DNA of 5,952 nt from SZUA-430 sp964647355 (GCA_964647355.1 CAZYGK010000179.1:1-5952); one strand, 5' to 3'. Numbered from the stretch's first letter, positions 1 to 5,952 are shown. A program made the numbers and translations. The notes: generated by a model not told the origin, from the sequence alone.

Positions 1-305
1 GGCATTTGATGCCGCGCGAGATGATCGAGAACGAGCGCTCGACCGCGATCCATGCCGACGAGGCGGTGGAGGAGAAGATCTCCCTCTCCGACCGGTTCGG
101 GCTGTGGCTCGGCTTCCATCATGTGAGCCAGGCGGACTACCTTTCGATCGTCTCCGGCTACGCGCAGCATTTCGGGCTTAGGATCGGCCCGGACGATTTG
201 CAGCGCCGCGCGCTCGAGTGGGCGGTCACCCGCGGCGGCCGCTCGGGGCGGGTGGCGTGGCAGTTCATCGAGGACCTCGCCGGTGCGCTGGGGCAGCGGC
301 TCTGA
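1..305 (+). CDS. DUF815-family AAA+-like ATP-binding protein, C-terminal part (5' end outside the window)
   Basis: The reading frame is open from the left edge (first full codon at position 3) to TGA at 303-305, giving 101 codons that begin HLMPREMIENERS. The segments EAVEEKISLSDRFGLWLGFH and ALEWAVTRGGRSGRVAWQF are hallmark C-terminal sequences of the DUF815 family, cytoplasmic P-loop ATPases of unclear physiological role. The P-loop and Walker B motifs lie upstream, outside the window. The RGGRSGR stretch, about 25 residues from the end, is where an AAA+ sensor-2-like arginine would be expected; that is inference. Members are usually about 280-300 residues, so roughly two thirds is missing, but the C-terminus looks normal and ends at its natural stop. 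TTG and ATG codons near the left edge are internal, not starts. Family assignment comes from remembered sequence. Confidence 0.85.
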   Translation, partial: HLMPREMIENERSTAIHADEAVEEKISLSDRFGLWLGFHHVSQADYLSIVSGYAQHFGLRIGPDDLQRRALEWAVTRGGRSGRVAWQFIEDLAGALGQRL

Positions 306-346
306 CGGCGGCTGACTGCACCCGCAGCTCGGCGGCCGCGGGCGGT

Positions 347-370
347 GGGGGGTATCCCCCTCCGAATTTT
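347..370 (+). terminator. Possible weak rho-independent terminator after the DUF815 gene
   Basis: A run of six G (347-352), a TAT loop, five C (356-360) and T361 can form a six-pair stem with one G-U pair. AATTTT follows at 365-370. It lies about 42 bases after the stop at 305. The stem is short, the loop is only three bases, and CCG separates the stem from the short T run, so function is uncertain. Confidence 0.3.
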
Positions 371-512
371 GAGCGAACAACCCCATGTACCCGAGAGTTA
401 GATGGCGAAACCGCACTTTTGCGTGCCGAAATCCTGCCTGGAACAGCCAGTCCGGCGCAGTGCCGCGATCGTCGTTCAGCATCGAGTTCACCGGCCCAGG
501 TTACGCGCCCGG

Positions 513-541
513 ATATTAGAACAAAACCGGAACATATGCAA
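513..541 (-). promoter_or_regulatory. Candidate LexA-controlled promoter (SOS box in the -35/-10 spacer)
   Basis: On the minus strand a TTGCAT hexamer (541-536) is followed by exactly 17 bases and then TAATAT (518-513), a plausible -35/-10 pair. The spacer contains GTTC-CGGTTTT-GTTC (533-519), an exact match to the alphaproteobacterial LexA operator GTTC-N7-GTTC. An operator between the promoter hexamers is a typical place for repression. Transcription would run leftward, towards and antisense to the DUF815 gene. The only frame downstream starts at ATG 482, stays open to the window edge and overlaps DUF815 in antisense, so no credible target is seen. Chance occurrence of an eight-base-specific motif is possible; the fit to the promoter raises my estimate. 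Confidence 0.45.
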
Positions 542-641
542 GAGGAAAAGCGCTGGCCGCCCTTGTGGCGCCGCTCATCGAGACGCCTGCCTCCCGAGCC
601 CAAAGACCGCAGGAACGCCCGGCGGCGCCAATTTGAAATTG

Positions 642-682
642 TTACATGTCCCCGGAATACCTGAATAGTGTCCCCTGAATAA
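642..682 (+). repeat. REP-like repeat, copy A
   Basis: TTACATGTCCCCGGAATACC at 642-661 is followed by a second, degenerate GTGTCCCCTGAATAA unit at 668-682, so the copy consists of two related TGTCCCC-xGAATA units in tandem. It matches copy B (808-827) at 19 of 20 positions and copy C (4722-4741, opposite strand) at 18 of 20. The TTG just before it (639-641) is also shared with copy C. Short dispersed sequences with a GTGTCCCCGGAAT core are, as I recall, common in proteobacterial intergenic regions and often linked to REP-associated tyrosine transposases. No such transposase is present here, so that link is inference. Confidence 0.65.
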
Positions 683-807
683 TCTCAGCAGGGCCCGCTT
701 CCGCTTCGCCGGCTCTCAGACTATAGGTTTCAAACGAAGCCGCCGCGATTCCGCGCCAGCACACCTGTCTCTCAATTTCCGTGTCTCAACAACCGGGTGC
801 AGTCCAG

Positions 808-827
808 TTACATGCCCCCGGAATACC
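808..827 (+). repeat. REP-like repeat, copy B
   Basis: TTACATGCCCCCGGAATACC differs from copy A at one position (C for T at 815) and lies in the same orientation 166 bases further on. It has no clear second unit, although TGTCTC-containing sequence just upstream (766-790) may be a decayed relative. It lies about 65 bases past the stop of the surface-protein gene. Confidence 0.6.
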
Positions 828-849
828 TTGAAGTCACAACCTCTCCTCG

Positions 850-884
850 GACGCGGACGGTCTCACCCTCTCTCTGCCCGCGTC
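850..884 (-). terminator. Hairpin just after the surface-protein gene, possible transcript end
   Basis: The arms 850-858 and 876-884 pair over nine positions in the minus-strand RNA (seven Watson-Crick pairs from GACGCGG with CCGCGTC, a G-U pair, and one further C-G) around a 17-base loop. The hairpin begins nine bases past the stop codon at 893-895. No U-run follows, so a classical rho-independent terminator is not supported. It could instead be a 3'-end stabilising structure or a rho-dependent end. Confidence 0.3.
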
Positions 885-892
885 AGTAGTCG

Positions 893-3800
893 TCACGGGC
901 CCGCTGGCGGCCCACAGCTCAAGATGTTCATGACTGAGACAATGGTCGTAGTGCCCGCGGATAGGGTGAGCGGACCAGAGGGGTTGAACACAGGGGTCCA
1001 TTGTGCTGGCTGCCCAATTGCGAGACATGCCGCCTGTTGGCTAGCCGGGACTGGCGGAATCGTTTCCGTTGGGCTGCATGTAGTGCCGGCCGGCGCGGTT
1101 ACCGCGTCATCGGTATTGTGCTGCAGCACCACGCCCGGCGGTGTCGATGGCGGGGAACACCCGGCACTGATCGTGAATGACGGACTGGTCGTTAGAGGCA
1201 CGCCTGTTTGGTTCGCTACGCCCTTCCGGAATCTCAGCGTCCCGACAACGGGGGATGTTGTCGCGCACTTCAAAACGTTATTGAGCTTCACGATGTTTTG
1301 CAGAGGCGGCGACAGCGCCTGGATCGTTATCGAGTGAGGCGGTGCTCGCTCCCATACCGCCACGCCGGACGCGCAAGCCTTCATCGCCGAAGCAGGAACC
1401 GCCGGCTCACTTGTCTCGCTAACGGTGCAGGTTGCACCGACTGGAGCATGCTGAATTGTCCAGGGGCTGCCGGTTCCTATCGATCCGTTGGGCGCCGCTA
1501 GCGGATAAGGCGCACAGCTGGCATTTACGCCAAACATACCGGCGCTCGTGTTGCCCGCGCCAGTTTGGTCCGTTACCATCTTCTGGATGATCAATGAACG
1601 GGTATCCACGACCGGCACCTCTACGCAGTCCGACTGAGGCGACTGACCCAGAGGTAGCGATGGATCATAGTTTGAGTACCACTGCGAGCTCGCGAAGGTT
1701 CCCGAGGGTCCAATCTTGGCGCAGTTCTTTACCGCAGTACCAACTTTGAACGGTCCAGTTGCACTAAACGTCCAAGTGCCACTGCCGCTCGCGGCCAGAC
1801 TCCTCGCGCCAATTTGCTTCTGGATATGCAAGGGGAAAGGCATGGATGCGCACCAGGTTGGCGGCGTACATGCTCCACCCGACAGACCGATCGGCCCGTA
1901 GATCGTTGTTGGGAAAAATTTATCCCGCACAACGAGGCCATTCCAAGTGCCGCCAGAATAGACGCCCGTCAATGAATCGTTGGCGGTGTTTGTCATGGTG
2001 ACAGAATAGTTGATGCTTGGGCCGCCTGGATATGTCCACAAAGCATTTGGTGGTAGACCCGGTATTGCGGCGCTCTTGTTGATTGTGGCGTCATAGCATC
2101 TCGGCGCGCGAACGCTTCGCCCAGCCCAATTCGTCGTCGCACCTGATGGATTGCTGGGAGCGCTGACACTGTAGCTGCCCGAGGGCGGCCAAAAGATATT
2201 CGGGTTGAACGGATGGGTGACGTCCATCAAGGCGACGTTCTCAAACAACGCCTTACCCGCGTAGCAGTTTGGATCGTTGAAAGCCGGCCTTTTCACCGTG
2301 ATCGTTACGTTGCAGGTGAGCTTCGCTCCGGACTTGAAATGCAGTGGCACAGATGGGTTCGCCCGCAGCCTGATCGCGGGCGTCCCGTGCGCCGGCGTTG
2401 ACGTGTGCATCGTGCTGCCTGCTGCGATCGACCCATTCGTCCAGTTCGTCACCGCGGTGGAGTCAACGATGCCGCTTAGGTAAGGCACACACGTCCACGA
2501 GGAGCTAAACGGATAGGCAGTTGCCGAGGCAGCCGACGTAAACCGTATGAAGTCGGCGACCGTACCGATGTCCCGCTCCGGCTCATTGTTGACAAAATCC
2601 ACCGCGTAGGTGGTGGGCACGCCGAACTGCAGTGCCGCGCCTGCGCCGTTAGGGATGTCCTTGCGCACGATGAACTTGCAAGGCGCCTGGTGATCCATGT
2701 TGACAGTTTCGCTCGCGGTTTGGATGTGCCAGACCTGCGGTCCGCTGGTGCCGAACGGTGTCGCCTTGTACCTAACGCGCGCGGTATTGACGATGGGCCT
2801 CTGGGGCGTATTCGGAACCGTTTCGCAATCGGGATCGGCGTAGGTAAAGGCGACCTGGAACTCTGCAAACTTGGCATGCGGCAGGGTGAATGCCCTTCCA
2901 TTGCGCCACGCCATGTTGGATTGGCCATAGTAGCTATAGTTGAACGGCCCTGACGCGACCCCCCCTCCAGCGGGGCCGTTGAAGTTGGCGCACAAGCTCG
3001 AAACGTTCGAGGCGATGCACTCGGCCATCGCAACCGTTGCATTCGTACGTTTGAACGGTGGAGTGTTGATCCCTTCCTTCACCCAATCGGTGAAGTTGTT
3101 GGGTGCAATTGTAATTGCCTGGTTCGGGATCGAGACGTTTTCGATCCTAATCCGATAGACCACGGTTGATCCCCAAGCGACGATGGGAACGGTCGTGGCG
3201 GAGGGCTTGACGCGCACCTTCTTGATCTTCAACTGACCTACTGCGCAGTCAGGATCTGCGGGCCAGCTCGTCTGCACCGGCAAGGTCGTCGCCGAAGAGT
3301 TATTTGCAAAATTTTGCTCAGTCTTTGCGGAGTTTGTGGCAGGATCGAAGAGTGTAAAAAACGCAGTGTTGATCAACCCGTTACCGCTTGTTCCCTTGTT
3401 GCACTTCAGCTGGGGAATCTGGCTCACCTTAACAGTGAACTTCAGTTCCATCGTTCCGCCCGGCGCCATGTGTCCGGCCGAACCTGACGCGAAACGCCAG
3501 GACAAGAAGTCAGTCACGCCCATTGTCCCAATCAAGCGTGGGCCGCCGACGGTGGGCACCGGTCCCACGGGATCCAAGCAATCGGTGCCCAAAGAACTCG
3601 AGCAGCTGAAGTTTCCCGCTGTCAGGTCTAACTCTGCGACGAGTGGCACGCTGTTCGGCGCAAGGCGCAGGTTGTCGTTTAATGTAAACCATGCTCCCAG
3701 ATCAACGGCGTCGGGACCAGCATTCGTAACGACGACTTTGTATTGGACTGATTGAGGCGTCGCGGAACTGCCAAGAATGATCGTCGCCGGAGTGACCGAT

Positions 3801-4354
3801 TTGACGACCGACAAATCCACATTGAGCGCGACCTGAGCCACAGTTGTGTTTGCTTGGCCCTGTCGCGTAACGCCCGTTTCGTTTGTCGCAACTACACTGT
3901 TTGCTTTTGGCCCCGCCGTTGTGAACTTGCCACGCACGATGCAATACACCGCGCTTTCGGGCATCACCGAAATAGTCCCGAGGGAACTCCCGCTGCCGCT
4001 CGAGATAGCGACTGATGCCCCAGTTTGATCGGTGCAAGTCGGGCTTCCCGCCACGACAAATCCTGCAGGGAAACTGTCCGTGAGTGAAATTGACTGGATT
4101 GGCTCCCCAAAAGGCGCCGACACTGTAATGACGTAAAACACGTCCCCGTTCAGGGGAACAATAGGTGCCAACGGACAGACATTTGGATCGGAATAGCTCG
4201 ACGGCACACCGATACAAATGTTCTTGTCAACCGAGAAGTCGGCGCGCGCTGCCGGTGCAAAGACCGTAGTAAGTGTCAAACTAACGATCAGCGTCCATGC
4301 GAAGGAAAACCATTCTGAGTTCGCCCCTGTTGCCTTCAAGTTGAAACCGCGCAT
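893..4354 (-). CDS. Large secreted adhesin-like protein with DUF11-type repeats and two C-terminal four-cysteine (DUF5979/SpaA-like) domains
   Basis: This encodes 1153 residues from ATG 4354, with TGA at 893-895. The first 38 residues form a signal peptide: a basic start (MRGFNLK), a hydrophobic core FAWTLIVSLTLTTVFA and cleavage after PAARA. About five beta-rich repeats of roughly 140-190 residues follow, each opening with a strand such as VDLSVVKSVTP, LKIKKVRVKP, FIVRKDIPNG or DATINKS, then a Y(x)VxxxN segment as in DUF11. A DPDC/DPNC motif recurs. The last 220 residues are two related domains, each with four aligned cysteines and an APxGxTC...ET...PxVPAS core. Such architectures occur in exported surface or fibrous proteins; an adhesive role is inference. 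No LPXTG, PEP-CTERM or C-terminal membrane anchor is seen, so it may be released. An alternative GTG start at 4396 has a better Shine-Dalgarno (GGGAGGT) but only two bases of spacing. The gene appears monocistronic and less GC-rich than its flanks. Confidence 0.85.
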   Translation of the reverse strand: MRGFNLKATGANSEWFSFAWTLIVSLTLTTVFAPAARADFSVDKNICIGVPSSYSDPNVCPLAPIVPLNGDVFYVITVSAPFGEPIQSISLTDSFPAGFVVAGSPTCTDQTGASVAISSGSGSSLGTISVMPESAVYCIVRGKFTTAGPKANSVVATNETGVTRQGQANTTVAQVALNVDLSVVKSVTPATIILGSSATPQSVQYKVVVTNAGPDAVDLGAWFTLNDNLRLAPNSVPLVAELDLTAGNFSCSSSLGTDCLDPVGPVPTVGGPRLIGTMGVTDFLSWRFASGSAGHMAPGGTMELKFTVKVSQIPQLKCNKGTSGNGLINTAFFTLFDPATNSAKTEQNFANNSSATTLPVQTSWPADPDCAVGQLKIKKVRVKPSATTVPIVAWGSTVVYRIRIENVSIPNQAITIAPNNFTDWVKEGINTPPFKRTNATVAMAECIASNVSSLCANFNGPAGGGVASGPFNYSYYGQSNMAWRNGRAFTLPHAKFAEFQVAFTYADPDCETVPNTPQRPIVNTARVRYKATPFGTSGPQVWHIQTASETVNMDHQAPCKFIVRKDIPNGAGAALQFGVPTTYAVDFVNNEPERDIGTVADFIRFTSAASATAYPFSSSWTCVPYLSGIVDSTAVTNWTNGSIAAGSTMHTSTPAHGTPAIRLRANPSVPLHFKSGAKLTCNVTITVKRPAFNDPNCYAGKALFENVALMDVTHPFNPNIFWPPSGSYSVSAPSNPSGATTNWAGRSVRAPRCYDATINKSAAIPGLPPNALWTYPGGPSINYSVTMTNTANDSLTGVYSGGTWNGLVVRDKFFPTTIYGPIGLSGGACTPPTWCASMPFPLHIQKQIGARSLAASGSGTWTFSATGPFKVGTAVKNCAKIGPSGTFASSQWYSNYDPSLPLGQSPQSDCVEVPVVDTRSLIIQKMVTDQTGAGNTSAGMFGVNASCAPYPLAAPNGSIGTGSPWTIQHAPVGATCTVSETSEPAVPASAMKACASGVAVWERAPPHSITIQALSPPLQNIVKLNNVLKCATTSPVVGTLRFRKGVANQTGVPLTTSPSFTISAGCSPPSTPPGVVLQHNTDDAVTAPAGTTCSPTETIPPVPASQQAACLAIGQPAQWTPVFNPSGPLTLSAGTTTIVSVMNILSCGPPAGP

Positions 4355-4406
4355 TTCGCCCCCAACAGACTTCCATTTGTGAAACGAAGTTACCACGCAC
4401 CTCCCA
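4352..4406 (-). promoter_or_regulatory. Competing start sites and Shine-Dalgarno sequences of the surface-protein gene
   Basis: Two in-frame starts exist after an in-frame TGA at about 4420. GTG at 4396-4394 is preceded by GGGAGGT (4405-4399), a strong Shine-Dalgarno but only two bases away. ATG at 4354-4352 is preceded by GGGGG with four bases of spacing. The GTG start would add 14 residues to an already long signal-peptide n-region. I chose the ATG because it gives the more ordinary signal peptide, but the strength of the upstream Shine-Dalgarno keeps the GTG open. Confidence 0.4.
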
Positions 4407-4543
4407 TTCGCGCGCGCTCATTTGCTAGTACCCTGCACTTTGTTGGCGCAACGTTGCATTTCGTGCTCGATGCGAGTTCTCCGTCAAACCGCACAACCAC
4501 AGGGCACACTTGAAATCACCGATAGACGAGTTGCCGCTTCGCG

Positions 4544-4702
4544 TCACCCGCCTTCGGAGAAGTTACGATCGAAGCGCGCAATTAGGCTCGACGTGTCCCA
4601 GCGTTTGCCACCTAGCTTCTCGACCTCGCCATAGAACTGATCCACAAGCGCGGTCAGCGGCAGCTGCGCGCCATTCTTGCGAGCTTCGGCGAGGGCTATG
4701 CG
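4544..4702 (-). pseudogene. 3'-terminal remnant of an NAD(P)-dependent beta-hydroxyacid dehydrogenase (3-hydroxyisobutyrate dehydrogenase-like)
   Basis: From about 4702 to TGA at 4544-4546 the minus strand reads RIALAEARKNGAQLPLTALV, continuing through DQFYGEVEKLGGKRWDTSSL to the end. This matches the all-alpha C-terminal domain of the 3-hydroxyisobutyrate / 2-hydroxy-3-oxopropionate reductase family (typically KDL-x-A-x-A...PLP-T...G...D-x-S-x-L). Only about 52 codons remain of a usual about 290-300. The N-terminal Rossmann domain (GxGxMG) and the catalytic lysine are absent, and nothing between 4703 and 4822 supplies them. Homology stops within a few bases of REP-like copy C (4706-4741), so repeat insertion or recombination probably removed the 5' part. 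The same strand and position after the imine reductase gene suggest it was once the next gene of that operon. It should be non-functional. Confidence 0.7.
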
Positions 4703-4705
4703 CGA

Positions 4706-4744
4706 AGTATTTCGGGGACACCGTATCCCGGGGACATGTAACAA
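4706..4744 (-). repeat. REP-like repeat, copy C (inverted relative to A and B)
   Basis: On the minus strand TTACATGTCCCCGGGATACG (4741-4722) matches copy A at 18 of 20 positions. A second GGTGTCCCCGAAATAC unit runs directly into it (to about 4706), again a two-unit layout. Including the TTG at 4744-4742, the first 17 bases are identical to 639-655 in inverted orientation. The copy abuts the breakpoint of the dehydrogenase remnant. Confidence 0.65.
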
Positions 4745-4822
4745 ACTCGGTGATTGCAGAAACATCCGAAAGAGCGGACGAGGACACCCGCGGTCCCAGG
4801 GGTTGTTGCGCCTTGCCGTCAC

Positions 4823-5755
4823 TCAGTTGCACCGCCGGTAGGCTAGCGTGGCGGCGGCGAGATCCTCGAGCGCGCAACCGACGGATTTGAAGATCGTTAT
4901 TTCTTGAGGCCCTCGTGTGGGGACGTCACCTCGCGTAAGCGCGGTCAGATCGGCGATGCGGTCGCGCCTGAGCGCGCCGCTTTGCAGCGGCTGGACGATG
5001 TCGCCGCTTTCGTGGAGTGCGTCGAGCGTGTCGACGACGACACGTGCTTTTGCGATCGCGGCGTCGTCGGCTTCGCGCATCGCCGGCGTGTAGCTTCCGA
5101 TCAGGTCGAGATGCTGGCCTGGCTTGAGCCAGCGCCCTTCGATGAGCGGTTCGCGCGCCAGCGTTGCGCAGGCGACGATGTCGGCCCGGCGGACCGCGGC
5201 TTCGAGGTCGCGCGCGTGTACTGCGTCAATCCCCTCCCCGCTTACGGCTTCGGCGAGGGCCGCCGCGTGCGACGGCGTGCGGCCCCAAATCGCGACGGAT
5301 TCGATCTGCGGGCAGCATGCTTTGTAGGTGCGCGCGAGGTGGCGCGCGATGCGGCCCGTGCCGACGATGAGGAGGTTCTTCGCGTCCGGCCGCGCCAAAT
5401 AGCCTGCGGCGAGAGCCGATGTTGCCGCCGTGCGCCGCGCGGTCAGTTCGCCTCCGTCGATCGCGGCGAGGAGGCGCCCGTCGGTGGCGTCGCTGAGCAG
5501 GTACGTGGCGGCGACTGCCGGCTTTCCTGCTGCGACGTTGCCGGGAAAGACGCTGGCGACCTTGACGCCGAGATAGCCGCCTTCGGTCCAGGCCGGCATG
5601 AGAAGCAGCGTGGCGTCGGGCGCGCCTGGTACGCCGATCGTGTAATGATGGCGTTGCGGCGCGACGCAGCCCGTGCGGAAAGCCTCGCGCAACGCGCTGA
5701 CGAGGCTTGACGCATCGAGCAGACGGGCGACATCGACCGCAGTGAGGATGTGCAT
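4823..5755 (-). CDS. Ornithine cyclodeaminase/mu-crystallin family protein, probably an imine (ketimine) reductase
   Basis: This encodes 310 residues from ATG 5755 to TGA 4823-4825, a normal length for this cytoplasmic NAD(P)-dependent family. The substrate-binding half has GVKV (Lys65, the conserved active-site lysine) and GGELTARRTAATSA (102-114), where the arginines contact substrate carboxylate in homologues. The Rossmann fold begins at LLIVGTGRIARHLA (128-141). The loop at 217-231 reads DLIGSYTPAMREADD. True ornithine cyclodeaminases have a GGDCPGKTE-type sequence there, whereas GS-x-TP-x-MRE is typical of the mu-crystallin, alanine dehydrogenase and pyrroline-2-carboxylate reductase branch. 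IFKSVG (288-293) closes the domain. I therefore expect reduction of a cyclic imine or keto acid, not ornithine cyclodeamination; the substrate is unknown. A TTG at 5758 directly precedes the ATG, and neither start has a clear Shine-Dalgarno. The dehydrogenase remnant lies downstream on the same strand. Confidence 0.85.
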   Translation of the reverse strand: MHILTAVDVARLLDASSLVSALREAFRTGCVAPQRHHYTIGVPGAPDATLLLMPAWTEGGYLGVKVASVFPGNVAAGKPAVAATYLLSDATDGRLLAAIDGGELTARRTAATSALAAGYLARPDAKNLLIVGTGRIARHLARTYKACCPQIESVAIWGRTPSHAAALAEAVSGEGIDAVHARDLEAAVRRADIVACATLAREPLIEGRWLKPGQHLDLIGSYTPAMREADDAAIAKARVVVDTLDALHESGDIVQPLQSGALRRDRIADLTALTRGDVPTRGPQEITIFKSVGCALEDLAAATLAYRRCN

Positions 5756-5863
5756 CAAGTGAGACTATGTGCGGTTGGCGACGTTGTCCAAGCGCAAAAG
5801 TGTGGGTGCCAGCGCGTTGGATGGTCGCGAAGCCACTGCGTTATGCCAACCTGAAGCAACAAC

Positions 5864-5952
5864 TCAAGCGCGCCGGACTCTGTTTCGGATGGCTCTCACC
5901 AATAGAGTCAGCAGCAGTACAACGACTGCGGCCGCGCCGCCGATCACGGCGT
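5864..5952 (-). CDS. C-terminal end of a membrane protein (5' end outside the window)
   Basis: Read from the right edge, the frame ending in TGA at 5864-5866 encodes 28 residues beginning AVIGGAAAVVVLLLTLLV, a clear hydrophobic helix, followed by the strongly basic tail RAIRNRVRRA. A final transmembrane helix with a positive cytoplasmic tail fits the positive-inside rule and is typical of transporter permeases or other inner-membrane proteins; the family cannot be named from this fragment. It is on the same strand as the imine reductase gene and about 108 bases upstream of it, so co-transcription is possible but the gap also leaves room for a separate promoter. The short length limits confidence. 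Confidence 0.5.
   Translation of the reverse strand, partial: AVIGGAAAVVVLLLTLLVRAIRNRVRRA

Larger units (their letters stand above)
306..892. other. Gene-poor spacer between the DUF815 gene and the surface-protein gene
   Basis: I recognise no protein family here on either strand. The stretch contains a GC-rich hairpin (347-370), a LexA-type operator inside a leftward promoter (513-541), two direct copies of a REP-like sequence (642-661 and 808-827), a degenerate half copy (669-682), and a hairpin just past the end of the surface-protein gene (850-884). Short reading frames exist, for example one starting at ATG 536, but they lack a good ribosome-binding site, and that one ends inside the repeat. 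I also looked for tRNA-like folding around 700-770 and found no convincing cloverleaf. The mix suggests a decayed intergenic region into which repeats have spread. Confidence 0.6.

Noticed and set aside
1..482. Minus-strand frame open from ATG 482 to the window's left edge (about 160 codons), starting downstream of the LexA-type promoter
   Set aside because: Most of it is exactly antisense to the well-supported DUF815 coding sequence, where GC-rich codon use keeps opposite frames open. The product resembles no family I know.
536..664. Small plus-strand frame from ATG 536 (42 codons) just after the LexA-type box
   Set aside because: It has no Shine-Dalgarno, the promoter elements around it face the other way, and its last codons are REP-like repeat sequence.
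700..770. tRNA-like look of the stretch with GGTTTCAAAC and a GATTCCGCGCC segment
   Set aside because: I could not pair acceptor, anticodon and T stems into a cloverleaf, and no CCA-type end is correctly placed.
2476..3042. Minus-strand frame of 188 codons inside the surface-protein gene
   Set aside because: It is an alternative frame of the DUF11 gene, rich in Arg, Ser and Pro with no domain; the long frame has a signal peptide and coherent repeats.
4459..4487. Possible promoter for the surface-protein gene (TTGACG at 4487-4482)
   Set aside because: The -35 is good, but the best -10 candidates (ACGAAA, CGAAAT) match the consensus poorly at 17-18 bases of spacing.
4745..4822. Possible N-terminal part of the truncated dehydrogenase between the imine reductase stop and repeat copy C
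   Set aside because: No frame shows a GxGxMG Rossmann motif or other dehydrogenase sequence, and the stretch is too short to hold the missing domain.
4904..5710. Plus-strand frame of 268 codons
   Set aside because: It lies entirely opposite the imine reductase gene and is arginine- and alanine-rich low-information sequence, as expected for an antisense shadow.

Overview
The window looks like a piece of a GC-rich alphaproteobacterial chromosome. Two things suggest this. The remnant at the left edge is the C-terminus of a DUF815-type ATP-binding protein whose wording matches alphaproteobacterial homologues as I remember them. The 306-892 spacer also carries a GAAC-N7-GAAC motif, which is the reverse complement of the alphaproteobacterial LexA operator GTTC-N7-GTTC. 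The taxonomic assignment is an inference; no ribosomal or other marker gene is present.

Layout from left to right: (1) 1-305, + strand, the C-terminal 101 codons of a DUF815 AAA+-like ATPase. (2) 306-892, a gene-poor spacer with a possible weak terminator, a LexA-box promoter pointing left with no recognisable target gene, and two copies of a REP-like sequence, TTACATG(T/C)CCCCGGAATACC. (3) 893-4354, - strand, one very large gene for a secreted, multidomain, adhesin-like protein. It has a signal peptide, about five DUF11-like beta-sandwich repeats and two four-cysteine DUF5979/SpaA-like domains. It looks less GC-rich than its neighbours. (4) 4544-4702, - strand, the last about 52 codons of a beta-hydroxyacid (3-hydroxyisobutyrate-type) dehydrogenase whose first about 240 codons are missing. 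The loss begins a few bases from a third, inverted copy of the REP-like sequence. (5) 4823-5755, - strand, an intact ornithine cyclodeaminase/mu-crystallin family dehydrogenase. Its substrate-loop sequence points to ketimine/imine reduction rather than ornithine cyclodeamination. (6) 5864-5952, - strand, the C-terminal end of a membrane protein.

The genes from 5952 down to 4544 probably once formed a leftward group for small-molecule metabolism: membrane protein, imine/ketimine reductase, hydroxyacid dehydrogenase. The last member is now broken. The surface-protein gene beside the break lies within a 4.1 kb segment bounded by a perfect 17-bp inverted repeat (639-655 and 4728-4744). That suggests acquisition or rearrangement at REP-like repeats. 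I see no integrase, transposase, CRISPR array, tRNA or rRNA. The most notable items are the repeat-bounded surface-protein islet with the truncated dehydrogenase at its edge, and the LexA-box promoter that lacks an obvious gene.
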